A stretch of 64,000 bases of DNA from the NCBI GenBank assembly GCA_019456185.1, contig VRUH01000005.1, positions 78,435 through 142,434 on the forward strand, in the 5' to 3' direction. Positions 7,917-17,324 of this stretch are shown one piece after another. The stretch comes from Candidatus Glassbacteria bacterium. GTDB taxonomy: Bacteria; Gemmatimonadota; Glassbacteria; GWA2-58-10. The notes under the pieces are model-generated. The model was not told the DNA's origin. It was given only the letters and a program-made list of their open reading frames with translations, and made no database searches. Made by a program: the position numbers and the translations under genes. The stretch's first letter is position 1. Each line of letters opens with the position of its first letter.

Positions 7917-9884
7917 ATGGAACAGACTACAAGATCCAAGGCGTTTCTCAGCTTACGCTTCAAAACTATTATCACTTTGATTCTTGTGCATTCAATACTG
8001 ATCAGTACGCTGATTTTTTATACAATTGCAGGTCATCATCGCATGGTGGAAGAGATCACTAAAGAGCATTATACATCCATCTATTCCACCTTCGCTCCGT
8101 TAGTTGTCGAAGCAGTGCAAAATAAGGATCTGGATGCTATAAGATGGTTTTTGGCTGGACTGGAGAACAATCCTGAAATCATCTACGCTGCGATTTTCGA
8201 TAAAAACAACATGTTGCTGGATAAATGGTCTCGTGCCGAGTTCAAGGACCATTTGCATCTGGAATTCCTGAAACAGCAGGATGAACGCCCCACGGAAGCA
8301 AGCAGCCATGAAATTGGCCATCCCAGCGGTTTTTTCCATCGAGAAGGACATAATTTTAACTTCCTGATCCCTTTTGAAAGGGATCAAACCTATCTCGGCA
8401 AAGTTCACATTGGCATAAATACCGCACGCATCAACCAGCGCTTAGCTGAAGAAAGCGTCCGGGGAATCCAGATAACCGTCGGTGCAATAATATTGGGTAT
8501 GCTGGTAATTTTGGCGATAGACCGGCGCTTAAGAAATATTATGACTCGTTTGATTAGGGTTACAAGAAAAATGGCGGAGGGAGACTTATCTGAAAAAGTT
8601 GAAATCCGTACAGGAGATGAAATAGAAGTATTGGGGAACTCGTTTAATCTGATGGCCGGTGCTATACAGGAACGGGAAGCAGTTATTGAAAAACATAAAA
8701 GTCACCTTGAGGAAATGGTTCAAGAAAGAACAAGAGAACTCGCCGAAGAGCGAGACAAATTGCAGGCAATCCTTGATCATATTCCCAGCGCGGTCATTTT
8801 TTTAAATAATAACTTGAAAATAAAGATGGTAAACGCCAGGTTCGAATCAATTGTTAAGCGGTCATCCACGGATTTCCTTGAGAGGCAATGTTCCGAGGGC
8901 CTTTGTCCATGGCTTGGAACTCATGAGTGCAAAGTCAAGGAGTGCCTCGAGGATGGAGAAATAAAAAGCAGATTAATTCACAAGAAAACGGGATCTCTCT
9001 ATGGGCAGCACTTCGAGCAACTGGCCATTCCCCTGTTTCGTGAAAATCAACCCTATGGAGTCCTGGAAATCATCACGGATATATCTGCGAAGTACGAGAT
9101 GCAGCATCGGCTCATCAGGGCAGAAAAGTTATCTACAACAGGAAAGTTCGCTGCCTTGCTGGCTCATGAAATTCGAAATTCCCTGACCTCGACAAAAATG
9201 ATCCTGCAGTTACTCCTTGAAAAAGTACGGGAAAATGAGCGCAATGATGTCGCGGTTGCCTTGGATGCCACATTGAAGATGGAACAGAAAGTCAACGATC
9301 TGCTGAAATTCGCGCGGCCTGAAAAAATCAGGAAATCTTCTCACAATTTACATCGGTTGATTGAGGAATGCGTCCAGTTGGCCCAGCATCAATTTCAAAT
9401 TAAATCCATTCATCTCGATTTGGATTTGGACCCTCATATCAAGAAGGTCTTGCTAGACAGGGACCATATGGAAAAAGTTTTTATAAACCTTTTTTTCAAC
9501 GCTGTGGATGCCATCGCAGAATCCGGCAGCGTTAAAATTACCACCCAGCTTAGCACACTCTCAGATACGCTTTATGACTATGCCGCCCTCCCCGCCGATG
9601 AAAACGACGTTTCATCTTCTGCCGCAGTTCAGAAAATAGTTCTAAATAAAGGAGAGCCGGTTGTTATAATTGAAGTGTCGGATACCGGAGAAGGTATTCC
9701 ACCGGAGAGCATTCCCAGAATCTTCGATCCCTTTTATACTACAAAAACAAAGGGTTCCGGCTTGGGACTTTCTCTGACGAAGCGAATTATCAACGCCCAC
9801 GATGGCATAATAACAGTTCAAAGTGAACTGAAAAAAGGATCGACTTTCACTATTTACCTTCCGAGTAAGGCGCCCAGTGAATGA
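7917..9884 (+). CDS. Membrane sensor histidine kinase with HAMP and Cys-rich PAS
   Basis: A 655-residue inner-membrane kinase. TM1 is at about 17-40, a periplasmic sensor region spans about 41-180, TM2 is at 183-203, HAMP at 205-255, a short coiled coil (KSHLEEMVQERTRELAEE) follows, then a PAS domain (280-395), HisKA and HATPase. The phospho-acceptor His is in LLAHEIRNS (about 420). The ATPase motifs are FFNAVDA, DTGEGIP, DPFYTTK and GSGLGL. The PAS domain carries four clustered cysteines in CSEGLCPWLGTHECKVKEC, which could bind a metal or cluster or act as a thiol switch; that is inference. The start ATG has GGAG ten bases upstream. Its stop overlaps the start of the regulator gene (ATGA), showing translational coupling. 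The position just upstream of the electron-transfer operon suggests redox or electron-acceptor sensing. Confidence 0.93.
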   Translation: MEQTTRSKAFLSLRFKTIITLILVHSILISTLIFYTIAGHHRMVEEITKEHYTSIYSTFAPLVVEAVQNKDLDAIRWFLAGLENNPEIIYAAIFDKNNMLLDKWSRAEFKDHLHLEFLKQQDERPTEASSHEIGHPSGFFHREGHNFNFLIPFERDQTYLGKVHIGINTARINQRLAEESVRGIQITVGAIILGMLVILAIDRRLRNIMTRLIRVTRKMAEGDLSEKVEIRTGDEIEVLGNSFNLMAGAIQEREAVIEKHKSHLEEMVQERTRELAEERDKLQAILDHIPSAVIFLNNNLKIKMVNARFESIVKRSSTDFLERQCSEGLCPWLGTHECKVKECLEDGEIKSRLIHKKTGSLYGQHFEQLAIPLFRENQPYGVLEIITDISAKYEMQHRLIRAEKLSTTGKFAALLAHEIRNSLTSTKMILQLLLEKVRENERNDVAVALDATLKMEQKVNDLLKFARPEKIRKSSHNLHRLIEECVQLAQHQFQIKSIHLDLDLDPHIKKVLLDRDHMEKVFINLFFNAVDAIAESGSVKITTQLSTLSDTLYDYAALPADENDVSSSAAVQKIVLNKGEPVVIIEVSDTGEGIPPESIPRIFDPFYTTKTKGSGLGLSLTKRIINAHDGIITVQSELKKGSTFTIYLPSKAPSE

Positions 9885-11284
9885 TGGGTAATAATAAAAT
9901 ACTCATTGTCGACGACGACCCTAATATCAGGTATGCTTTCGTTAAAACTTTTGAAGCCGAAAAGGTTTCTGTCCTCCAGGCTCAAAACGGGAAAGAAGCC
10001 ATCCAGGTATTGAAAAATGAAAATCCACAGGTAATCTTCCTGGATTATTCGATGCCGGAACTGGACGGTTTTGGCGTGATGGAGACAATGAAAGAGCAGG
10101 AGATCGATATTCCGACTATTATGATCACCGGAGTGGGCACCATGCAGACAGCTATTAAAGCTGTCCAACTGGGTGCTTACGAATATATCACCAAACCGCT
10201 GGACGTTGATAAAATCCGAATCCTTGCCCATAGAGCAATCGAAGTATTTCATCTCAAAGAACGGGTGAAGGGGCTTGAATCCACCATTCAATCTTTTCCG
10301 CAGCAATACGAACTGGTAGGCAATCACCCCCTGATGCAGGAAATATATAAAAAAATCGGAGCAGTGACCGGCACGCCCAACTCTACTAACATACTTATCA
10401 ACGGGGAAAGTGGAACTGGGAAAGAACTGGTGGCAAGGGCTATTCATAGCCATGGGCCCAATCGTGACCAGCCGTTTATCGCCATCAACTGTACGGTACT
10501 GCCTGAATCCCTGATGGAAAGCGAGATTTTCGGGCATGAGAAAGGCGCTTTTACTGGGGCGGTTGAAAAACGGCTCGGAAAATTTGAAGTGGCCCAGGGT
10601 GGGACAATATTTTTGGATGAAATCGGAGACCTTTCGCCGAACCTGCAGCAGAAGCTGCTGCGGGTGATTCAGGAGCGCAACTTTGAGCGGCTCGGCAGCA
10701 ACACCTCCATACCGGTTGAGGCCAGGTTTATCACCTCCACGAATCAGGACCTGCCTAAAGCGATAGTAGAAGGAAGTTTTCGCGAGGACCTGTTTTACCG
10801 TTTAAACGCAATCACCATTCATCTTCCCCCGCTCAGGGAGAGAAAAGCGGATATTCCCCTGTTGTCCAACGTTTTTTTACAACGCTATACCGATCAGATG
10901 GATAATAATATTGTTGACATCGACCCCAAGGTTAAGGACTTGCTGGTTCAGTACGATTACCCCGGCAATGTCAGAGAGCTGGAAAACATCATCAAAGGAG
11001 CGGCAATGCTGGAGAAAAGCGGTCTTCTTCGCCCCGGCAGCCTGCCTCAACATATTTACGACTCGCCTGAACGGGCCAGGTTCGTTTTTCCAGTAAAAAG
11101 TATGAACTGGCGGGATGCCCGCCGTCAGATGATCCAACAGTTCGAAAAACAGTTTGTTACTGAACTCTTGCAGCAGAGTCGGGGTAATGTCACCCAGGCG
11201 GCTCATGTCGCCGGGATCGAACGCCAGAGCTTCCAGAGGATCATGAAAAAACACCATTTGTTTTCCGCGGACTTTAAACACTGA
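9881..11284 (+). CDS. NtrC-family sigma-54-dependent response regulator
   Basis: A 467-residue activator, partner of the preceding kinase (start overlaps its stop; a second ATG follows at 9884). The receiver has DDD at the N-terminus, the acceptor Asp in FLDYSMPE and the Lys in ITKPLD. The AAA+ domain (about 140-375) has GESGTGKE, the sigma-54 loop GAFTGA, Walker B IFLDEIGD and PPLRERKADIP. The C-terminal Fis-like helix-turn-helix is in RGNVTQAAHVAGIERQSFQR. It is of standard length and keeps all key residues, so it should be active. It resembles the regulator at 2673-4109 in layout but not closely in sequence. The likely target is the cytochrome operon starting 239 bases downstream, in front of which a -24/-12-like element is visible. 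Confidence 0.95.
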   Translation: MMGNNKILIVDDDPNIRYAFVKTFEAEKVSVLQAQNGKEAIQVLKNENPQVIFLDYSMPELDGFGVMETMKEQEIDIPTIMITGVGTMQTAIKAVQLGAYEYITKPLDVDKIRILAHRAIEVFHLKERVKGLESTIQSFPQQYELVGNHPLMQEIYKKIGAVTGTPNSTNILINGESGTGKELVARAIHSHGPNRDQPFIAINCTVLPESLMESEIFGHEKGAFTGAVEKRLGKFEVAQGGTIFLDEIGDLSPNLQQKLLRVIQERNFERLGSNTSIPVEARFITSTNQDLPKAIVEGSFREDLFYRLNAITIHLPPLRERKADIPLLSNVFLQRYTDQMDNNIVDIDPKVKDLLVQYDYPGNVRELENIIKGAAMLEKSGLLRPGSLPQHIYDSPERARFVFPVKSMNWRDARRQMIQQFEKQFVTELLQQSRGNVTQAAHVAGIERQSFQRIMKKHHLFSADFKH

Positions 11285-11436
11285 TGCCACCTTCCCGGTT
11301 ACAGAACTGAAACTTAACTGGTTTCACTCATCCCTTTCTTTTCCTCCCGCCAGAAGTTTCTCATAATCCTCCATACCCGTTGTCTTCCAAACACTTAAGT
11401 GACATTGACCGTCAAACGAAACTAAGCAGCACCTCG

Positions 11437-11452
11437 CGGTATGGTCTTTGCG
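11437..11452 (+). promoter_or_regulatory. Possible sigma-54 promoter of the electron-transfer operon
   Basis: CGGTATGGTCTTTGCG keeps the diagnostic GG at -24 and TTGC at -12 with the correct ten-base spacing, but only part of the CAC core. It would start transcription near 11462, about 60 bases upstream of the GTG at 11524. A small palindrome TTGAC-C-GTCAA lies at 11405-11415. The gene just upstream encodes a sigma-54 activator, which favours the reading; the poor core keeps confidence modest. Confidence 0.35.
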
Positions 11453-11523
11453 AATCTCCGATCAGGCGTTCACTCTCACAATCCCCAAACCTTCTCTACT
11501 CTATCTCCACTAAGGAGGACGAC

Positions 11524-12780
11524 GTGACTCGTTCATTGTGCGGGGTTTTAGCCGCGGTTACGCTCTTCATTTTTGGGTTTGCCAGCAATGCATCGGCAAT
11601 CCCCACTTTTTCACGGAAGTATCAGACTTCCTGTTCCACCTGCCATTATGCTTACCCCAAGTTGAATAAGTTTGGCAGGACATTCTTGAACAATGGTTTT
11701 CGCTATCCTGAAGGAGAGGACCCTTCCTATACCAAAGAGGAACCGACAAAATTAGGTGCGGATAGTTACAAACAAGTATTCCCCGATGCTATCTGGCCCT
11801 CAGACATTCCCGGCACCGGGCCGGTAAGCCTTCGTTTGATCAACCGCACCAACTTCCGGCCAGTCGAACCCAAGTCGAGTTTCGAGTTTCCCCATGAGCT
11901 CGAGTTTCTTTTCGGCGGTACTCTGGGCGAGTCGTTCTCCTTTTTCGGTGAAGTGGAATACGAGCATGCCGATGAATTCGCCTATGGATTTTACCTGCAG
12001 TACAATGCCAAACCCGGTTTCAACATTAAAGTCGGTACGGTCGATCCTGCACCCATCCCGGATCACATGCGGCTGACAGCGTCACATTTCGGCTACCTGA
12101 ACATGCGTGTTTCCGACAGCGGATGGCGCCTGCGTGACGGCCAGTCGGGATTGGAATTATGGGGTGCGATGGACGGACCGAATGGCCGGGGCGGCTTCAA
12201 GTACCAGTTTGGGATGGTAAATGGTCAAAATACGGACAGCAACGACGATGTTGACAGCGACAAGGACTTTTACTCCATTTTCTCCTACAAATTCGGCGGA
12301 TTGGGGCGTGCCGGCGGAACGGAAGCCGCCAGCGCCAGTTCTGCCTTTTGGAAAGACAACTCTTTCACCATTGGGATTAATACCTATAATGGGAACAGTA
12401 CTTACGGCGACGGGTTCGAGAACTCTTTCAGCGTGTTCGGAGTGTTCGCCGACATCTGGCTCGGTCGGCTCAACCTCTGGAATGCCACCCAGTTCCACAC
12501 CGATGACAATCCCAAGGCCAACAGCCTGATGGAAAGAAAAGGCTTGGCCAGCAGCACCGAAGCCGACTTTGTTCTCTATCCCTGGCTGATCGGTTTTGCC
12601 CGCTACGACTACATCGACAGTTATCGGGGCGATGGCGTAGAAGCAACGAAATACGTGGTCCCGGGGCTAACCGCGATGATCCGGGCTAATGTCAAAGTTA
12701 CATTCGAGATGCAACTGCGGCTGGATGAGGCGGGAGAGAAAAAGGATAAGTACGTGATCGGGGTGGATTTCGCGATGTAA
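11524..12780 (+). CDS. Outer-membrane beta-barrel protein with N-terminal heme c motif
   Basis: The start is a GTG with a strong ribosome site (AAGGAGG, five bases upstream); an ATG further upstream has no such site. The 418-residue product has a signal peptide ending in ASNASA, then one CXXCH motif (CSTCHYAYPKLN) soon after cleavage. The remainder has alternating aromatic/polar strands (for example FEFPHELEFLFGG, FSFFGEVEYEHADEFAY, FGVFADIWLGRLNLW) and ends in a strand close to an aromatic residue (VIGVDFAM), which fits a porin-like barrel. The combination suggests an outer-membrane cytochrome or a barrel that docks a heme to carry electrons at or across the outer membrane; the exact role is not known to me. 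It is the first gene of the operon running to 19753. Confidence 0.75.
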   Translation: MTRSLCGVLAAVTLFIFGFASNASAIPTFSRKYQTSCSTCHYAYPKLNKFGRTFLNNGFRYPEGEDPSYTKEEPTKLGADSYKQVFPDAIWPSDIPGTGPVSLRLINRTNFRPVEPKSSFEFPHELEFLFGGTLGESFSFFGEVEYEHADEFAYGFYLQYNAKPGFNIKVGTVDPAPIPDHMRLTASHFGYLNMRVSDSGWRLRDGQSGLELWGAMDGPNGRGGFKYQFGMVNGQNTDSNDDVDSDKDFYSIFSYKFGGLGRAGGTEAASASSAFWKDNSFTIGINTYNGNSTYGDGFENSFSVFGVFADIWLGRLNLWNATQFHTDDNPKANSLMERKGLASSTEADFVLYPWLIGFARYDYIDSYRGDGVEATKYVVPGLTAMIRANVKVTFEMQLRLDEAGEKKDKYVIGVDFAM

Positions 12781-12842
12781 GTGCCTTTTTCTCCACAGAT
12801 TGTATTTAGAAATTATTGCGATGGAGAAAGGATCGAGAGACC

Positions 12843-13439
12843 ATGCATCCAAAGAATCTTTTTACCCTCGCCGTGACACTATTGATAGGCTGGAGTTCTG
12901 TGGCGCAGGGGGGGGAGATCAGCGGCACTGTCGCGGTTCGTGGTGCCAGAAACAGCGCCAATGTAGTAGTGTTCGTCGAACAAGCCGAAGGTCCGTTTTC
13001 TGTCTCGGAAGAACATGCCATAATGGACCAGAAAGGCATGAAATTCATCCCCCATGTGCTGCCGGTTCTGCTCGGTACGACCGTGGACTATCTGAACAGT
13101 GATAACGTGATGCATAATGTTTTTACTCCCTCCAAGGTGGCCGACAAATTCAACCTCGGCACCTGGCCCCAGGGAGAAAGCCGCTCCTTTACCTTCAAGA
13201 AACAGGGAACGGCGGTAATGCTCTGCAATGTCCACCCGGAAATGGAGGCATGGGTAGTAGTATTGCAGAATCCGTACTTTGCCGTAACCGATAAGTCAGG
13301 TGCCTATTCCATTGAGAATCTACCGGCGGGAACCTACACTCTTAAGTTGTGGCATGAGAAACTCAAGAACTTCGAGCCACAGATTGTAAATGTTCCGGCC
13401 GAGGGGAAAGTGGTTTCCGATCTGAATCTGAAAAGGTAG
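12843..13439 (+). CDS. Secreted cupredoxin-like protein
   Basis: A 198-residue protein with a signal peptide (about 1-22, ending SSVAQG). The middle has blue-copper ligand spacing: His in NVMHNVF and the C-x2-H-x2-M set in MLCNVHPEMEAWVVV, as in plastocyanin-like or methylamine-utilisation-type cupredoxins. The last 60 residues (SGAYSIENLPAGTYTLKLWHEKL) look like a carboxypeptidase-regulatory or peptidase-associated beta fold. It probably shuttles electrons in the periplasm between the cytochrome b complex and outer-membrane or terminal partners. The ATG at 12843 was chosen because it opens the signal peptide; an upstream in-frame TTG (12816) would add nine charged residues before it. It lies 62 bases after the barrel gene and two bases before the flavoprotein gene. 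Confidence 0.8.
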   Translation: MHPKNLFTLAVTLLIGWSSVAQGGEISGTVAVRGARNSANVVVFVEQAEGPFSVSEEHAIMDQKGMKFIPHVLPVLLGTTVDYLNSDNVMHNVFTPSKVADKFNLGTWPQGESRSFTFKKQGTAVMLCNVHPEMEAWVVVLQNPYFAVTDKSGAYSIENLPAGTYTLKLWHEKLKNFEPQIVNVPAEGKVVSDLNLKR

Positions 13440-13441
13440 TC

Positions 13442-15307
13442 ATGATGAGAGAGAGGATTAATCTCCATTGGTGGGAAACCAATTTCCCCTGCCGGCAGGC
13501 CTGCCCGGTGCAGACCGAGGCTGGCAGGTATGTGTCCCTGATCGGCCAGGGGAGATATGAAGAAGCTTACCGGGTAGCCCGGCGTAGCAATCCCCTGGCC
13601 TCAATCTGTGGCAGAATCTGCGCCGCGCCCTGCGAGGAAGTCTGCACCAGGGGAACAATTGATTCATCTCTCGCCATCCGGGCTTTGAAGCGCTTTACCT
13701 GTGAACGGTACGGTGTGGAGAGCATGCTGGATCTGGCAAGTGTTCAGGACATTTTAAGTAAGCGATTACGTTCCACCGGGAAATGGGTCTCCGTTATTGG
13801 CAGCGGACCTGCCGGGCTGGCCGCGGCCCACGACCTGGCCCTGCTGGGGCATCAGGTCTCCCTGTTTGAAGCCCAGGATGTTCTGGGAGGTATGCTGACC
13901 CTGGGTATCCCGGAATACCGCCTGCCGCGTGAACTGATCCGTCTTGAAATCAATGTTATCATAAATCTGGGGATCGATGTCCACCTTGGGAAAAAACTGG
14001 GGGTCGATTTTTCCCTGGCTGACTTGTGGGAAAACGGTTACAACGCCATTTTTCTCGCTCTGGGAGCCCACGGAGGCCGGGAATTGAGAATCGACGGCAT
14101 CCATGCCGATGGCGTTATCCAGGGCCTGGATTTTCTCCTCAATGCCAATCGCGGCTACCGCGTACAGATGGGAGAGAAAATTCTGGTAATCGGAGGTGGC
14201 AATGTGGCATTCGATGTGGCTCGTACAGCCGCCCGACGCATAGGCAAAGAAGAACGGCAGGTCTCCGATATGGTAAGCGCTCTCGATGTTGCCCGCTCAG
14301 CCATACGTTTCGGTGCAAAACAGGTGGAGATGATCTGCCTGGAATCAGAGGAGGAGATCCCTGCTGATGCAGAAGAAATAGAGGACGCCTCCCAGGAAGG
14401 GATCCGCATCCTTTACTCACGCGGGCCAAAGCGAGTCCTGACCCGCCAGGGGAAAGTAACAGGATTGGAAGTACTTTCCGTCTCATCGGTCTTCGACGAG
14501 CAGGGAAAGTTCAACCCTTCTTTTGTCGAGGGAAGTGAAGAGACACTGGAGACAGACTCCATCATCTGCGCTATTGGCCAGGAACCGGACCTGTCTTTCC
14601 TCCCTCCCGAGGTGGAACTACAGATCGGGCCCAACCGTACAATTCAGGTGGATCCGAAAACCCTGGTCACTTCAGAGCCGGGGATCTGGGCCGGGGGGGA
14701 TTTGGCTTTCGGACCGCGTAACGTGATACACGCCGTGGCCGATGGCAAAAGAGCTGCGACTTCAATCCATCAGTATTTGTTGAATTCAGCTCCCTCGACC
14801 AGGCAACATGTGCGTATTTTCGTGCCGGATACCTTTTCCTACCGGCCGACAGTGGATTTTGACAGACTCCCGCCGCAGAAGGCCCCCAAGCTGCCGCTCG
14901 ACAGACGGACCGGGATCGCCCAGGTTGAACTTGGATTCAACGAAAACCAGGCCAGGCGTGAGGGCAAAAGATGCCTCCGCTGTTGGATCAATACAATCTT
15001 TGAAGGCAGGGAAGAGAAGGGCACGGAGTGTATCCTCTGCGGGGGCTGCGAGGATGTCTGTCCGGAGAAATGCATTGAGATCCTCCCCGGAAGAGCGGTC
15101 AGCGGGGAAGAGGAGCTGATGCAGGAGCTTTCCGCGGCGAAAATACCTGGTGGGAAAAACCGACAATCAAGCGTGGCCGGCCCCGGAGCGGTAATCATTA
15201 AAGACGAAACTCGGTGTATCCGCTGCGGTCTGTGCGCTAAAAGGTGCCCGGTCGGTTGCATCACGATGCAGGCATTATTCTTCGAGGAGACTGCCGATGT
15301 CCGATAG
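13442..15307 (+). CDS. GltD-type FAD/NAD(P) oxidoreductase with two [4Fe-4S] clusters
   Basis: A 621-residue cytoplasmic enzyme related to the glutamate synthase small subunit and NADPH-dependent ferredoxin oxidoreductases. The N-terminal Cys-rich domain (about 10-75) has CRQACP, CGRICAAPCEEVC, the usual cluster-binding region of this family. Two Rossmann folds follow: FAD site VIGSGPAGLAAAHDLALLG (about 118) and NAD(P) site VIGGGNVAFDVART (about 250), then a GD motif (WAGGDLAFGP). The C-terminus adds a ferredoxin module: CILCGGCEDVCPEKC and CIRCGLCAKRCPVGC. The start has two adjacent ATGs two bases after the cupredoxin gene, and the end overlaps the Rieske gene by 11 bases. It could pass electrons between NAD(P)H, a ferredoxin and the quinone-linked complex encoded downstream; direction is unknown. 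Confidence 0.88.
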   Translation: MMRERINLHWWETNFPCRQACPVQTEAGRYVSLIGQGRYEEAYRVARRSNPLASICGRICAAPCEEVCTRGTIDSSLAIRALKRFTCERYGVESMLDLASVQDILSKRLRSTGKWVSVIGSGPAGLAAAHDLALLGHQVSLFEAQDVLGGMLTLGIPEYRLPRELIRLEINVIINLGIDVHLGKKLGVDFSLADLWENGYNAIFLALGAHGGRELRIDGIHADGVIQGLDFLLNANRGYRVQMGEKILVIGGGNVAFDVARTAARRIGKEERQVSDMVSALDVARSAIRFGAKQVEMICLESEEEIPADAEEIEDASQEGIRILYSRGPKRVLTRQGKVTGLEVLSVSSVFDEQGKFNPSFVEGSEETLETDSIICAIGQEPDLSFLPPEVELQIGPNRTIQVDPKTLVTSEPGIWAGGDLAFGPRNVIHAVADGKRAATSIHQYLLNSAPSTRQHVRIFVPDTFSYRPTVDFDRLPPQKAPKLPLDRRTGIAQVELGFNENQARREGKRCLRCWINTIFEGREEKGTECILCGGCEDVCPEKCIEILPGRAVSGEEELMQELSAAKIPGGKNRQSSVAGPGAVIIKDETRCIRCGLCAKRCPVGCITMQALFFEETADVR

Positions 15308-15779
15308 ACCTCAGGAAGAAAACTCCTTTTACTCCCGGCGCAAGTTTTTTGTCGCGCTTGGCAGTGGAGCCTTGGCCGCTGCCACGGGAGGAGGGCTGGT
15401 GCTGACCGGAGAATTTCTGACCCCGAACGTGCTTTTCGAGCCACCGAGCAGATTTCTGGTTGGGACACCGGATCAATACTCCCTCGGTTCCGTTGTATAT
15501 CTCACTAAAGCTAAAGTGTTCATTATCCGCGATGAAGCCGGATATTTCTATGCTCTTTCGGCTGTCTGTACTCACCTGGGATGCATAGTCAACTGGAAAC
15601 TCCAGGATGAGTTTATCGCCTGTCCCTGTCACGGGAGTCGCTTCAACAAGATCGGTGAGGTGATCGACGGCCCGGCGCCAGAGCCGTTGAATCACTTCGC
15701 CATGAATTTGACCGAGGAAGGTTTTCTGGAGGTGGACAAAGAAATAATCGTAGATCTTTTCGAAATTCTCAAAGTATAA
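15297..15779 (+). CDS. Rieske [2Fe-2S] protein of a cytochrome b complex
   Basis: A 160-residue Rieske subunit. The N-terminus has a Tat-like signal/anchor: [20 protein letters not shown], a hydrophobic stretch that also holds the protein in the membrane. The cluster motifs are both present: box 1 CTHLGC and box 2 CPCHGSRF, giving the two Cys and two His ligands. It transfers electrons from quinol bound at cytochrome b to a periplasmic cytochrome c. The ATG overlaps the end of the preceding flavoprotein gene, and cytochrome b follows after 13 bases, as in petCB/qcr-type operons. Length is usual for bacterial and cytochrome b6f-type Rieske proteins. Confidence 0.95.
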   Translation: MSDRPQEENSFYSRRKFFVALGSGALAAATGGGLVLTGEFLTPNVLFEPPSRFLVGTPDQYSLGSVVYLTKAKVFIIRDEAGYFYALSAVCTHLGCIVNWKLQDEFIACPCHGSRFNKIGEVIDGPAPEPLNHFAMNLTEEGFLEVDKEIIVDLFEILKV

Positions 15780-15792
15780 GCTGGGTAACCGC

Positions 15793-16605
15793 ATGAACCT
15801 GTTAAAAAAAATAACCGGGGGAAGAATCTGGCGGTCGATATTTCGCACTGGCCTGCCCGATACAAATTATCGCCGATCACTGGTGATCTTGAACAACTTT
15901 TTTCTGCACATCCATTCAGCAAAAGTAAAAAAAAGTTCCATCAAATTCACGACAACTTTTTACCTTGGTGGTCTATCTTTTGCGCTTTTTCTGATCCTGA
16001 CTGTCACCGGGATATTTGTAATGTTTTACTACCACCCCTCGGTCCCCCTGGCTTTCCAGGACATGAAAGACCTGGAGTTCGTAGTCTCCAATGGGAAATT
16101 CCTGCGCAACCTGCACCGCTGGGCGGCTCATGCGATGGTGCTGTTAGTCAGCCTGCACATGCTCCGGGTCTTTTTTGCCCGCGCTTTCAAGCCTCCCAGG
16201 GAATTCAACTGGGTTATCGGCGTAATCCTGCTGACCCTTACTCTGCTGCTCAGTTATACCGGCTACCTGTTGCCCTGGGACCAGTTGGCTTACTGGGGTG
16301 TGTCCGTCGGCACCAACATGATGAAAGCGGTGCCTGTTTTCGGCGAAAAGATTCGGTTCCTCCTGATCGGGGGGAATATAATCAGCGCAAACGCTCTTCT
16401 GCGGTTCTATGTCCTCCACTGTGTCATTCTGCCACTGATTATGGCTCTTTTAATCGGGGTCCATTTCTGGCGCATTCGCAAAGATGGTGGCCTGGGAACG
16501 AATTCAGAGTCGGAACCCGCGTCGAGGGATATTATCATGGGAGGCACTCTCACTTCTCGAAAAGCTGAATTTAACTCTCATTCAATTAAAGACAAGTCAG
16601 AATGA
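15793..16605 (+). CDS. Cytochrome b N-terminal subunit (b6-like)
   Basis: A 270-residue integral membrane protein that corresponds to the heme-binding half of cytochrome b. Membrane spans are visible at about 55-80, 110-135, 145-170 and 205-230. Two pairs of axial histidines are in [21 protein letters not shown] and in [10 protein letters not shown]...[12 protein letters not shown]. The loop with [17 protein letters not shown] matches the quinone-site region after helix C. It is split from subunit IV as in b6f-type and menaquinol-dependent complexes. The C-terminal 30 residues past the last span are polar. It overlaps the next gene by four bases. Confidence 0.94.
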   Translation: MNLLKKITGGRIWRSIFRTGLPDTNYRRSLVILNNFFLHIHSAKVKKSSIKFTTTFYLGGLSFALFLILTVTGIFVMFYYHPSVPLAFQDMKDLEFVVSNGKFLRNLHRWAAHAMVLLVSLHMLRVFFARAFKPPREFNWVIGVILLTLTLLLSYTGYLLPWDQLAYWGVSVGTNMMKAVPVFGEKIRFLLIGGNIISANALLRFYVLHCVILPLIMALLIGVHFWRIRKDGGLGTNSESEPASRDIIMGGTLTSRKAEFNSHSIKDKSE

Positions 16606-17312
16606 ACGACCAACCCAAGGTACATGTCGAGTACGGAGATGACGCCCGGACAACACCGGCCAGGGTGGCTTATGTAAAGGCTGATACATCTCTGATAGTG
16701 GAGCGCGAAGAGGGTGAAGAAGTGATGACCTTTCCTCACCTGGTAGTCCGAGAAGTGCTGGCCTTCGAGGTTCTGATGATCGTACTGGCAATCTGCTCTT
16801 TGATTTTCGACGCACCGCTCGAGAGCATAGCAGACCCTGAACACTCGCCCAATCCAGCCAAAGCTCCCTGGTACTTCCTTGGCCTACAGGAATTGTTGCA
16901 CTATTTCCCGCCGATAGTGGCTGGAGTAGTTCTACCCGGGCTTGTAGTCGTCTGCCTGGTGGTTATTCCATACTTCAAGATCAATCTGATACGGGAACCC
17001 TTCTGGACGGGAGATCTGAAGAAGAAATTCACCTTGCTCAGTGTGGCGGTTCTAATTATAAACATCCCGTTCTTACTCTCCGCCGCTGTACCGATTTACA
17101 TCTGCAGTCTGTTGATATATTCCTTGATGCTTCTTCCAATCGTTTTGCCACACAAGACGGGCATTTCCGCAGGGCTCAAGCGGCTCGCTCTTGCCGACTG
17201 GATTATGATCTGGTTTGTATTGGTCGGCACAGTATTGACAGTTATCGGGGTTTTCTTCCGTGGCCCGGAATGGCGCTGGGTTTGGCCCTGGTTCGATGGG
17301 ATTTATTATTAA
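16602..17312 (+). CDS. Cytochrome b C-terminal subunit (subunit IV-like)
   Basis: A 236-residue membrane protein. It starts in an ATGA overlap with the cytochrome b6-like gene. A soluble N-terminal part of about 55 residues precedes the first span ([20 protein letters not shown]). The quinol-site region [20 protein letters not shown] is the counterpart of the PEWY loop of subunit IV (here APWY). Further spans are at about 105-125, 145-165, 165-185 and 200-222. With the preceding gene and the Rieske protein it completes the core of a quinol:cytochrome c/plastocyanin-type oxidoreductase. Change of PEWY to APWY at a proton-relevant glutamate is worth noting, though other bacterial subunit IV proteins also vary there. 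Confidence 0.92.
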   Translation: MNDQPKVHVEYGDDARTTPARVAYVKADTSLIVEREEGEEVMTFPHLVVREVLAFEVLMIVLAICSLIFDAPLESIADPEHSPNPAKAPWYFLGLQELLHYFPPIVAGVVLPGLVVVCLVVIPYFKINLIREPFWTGDLKKKFTLLSVAVLIINIPFLLSAAVPIYICSLLIYSLMLLPIVLPHKTGISAGLKRLALADWIMIWFVLVGTVLTVIGVFFRGPEWRWVWPWFDGIYY

Positions 17313-17324
17313 GGCTGGGTGGTT

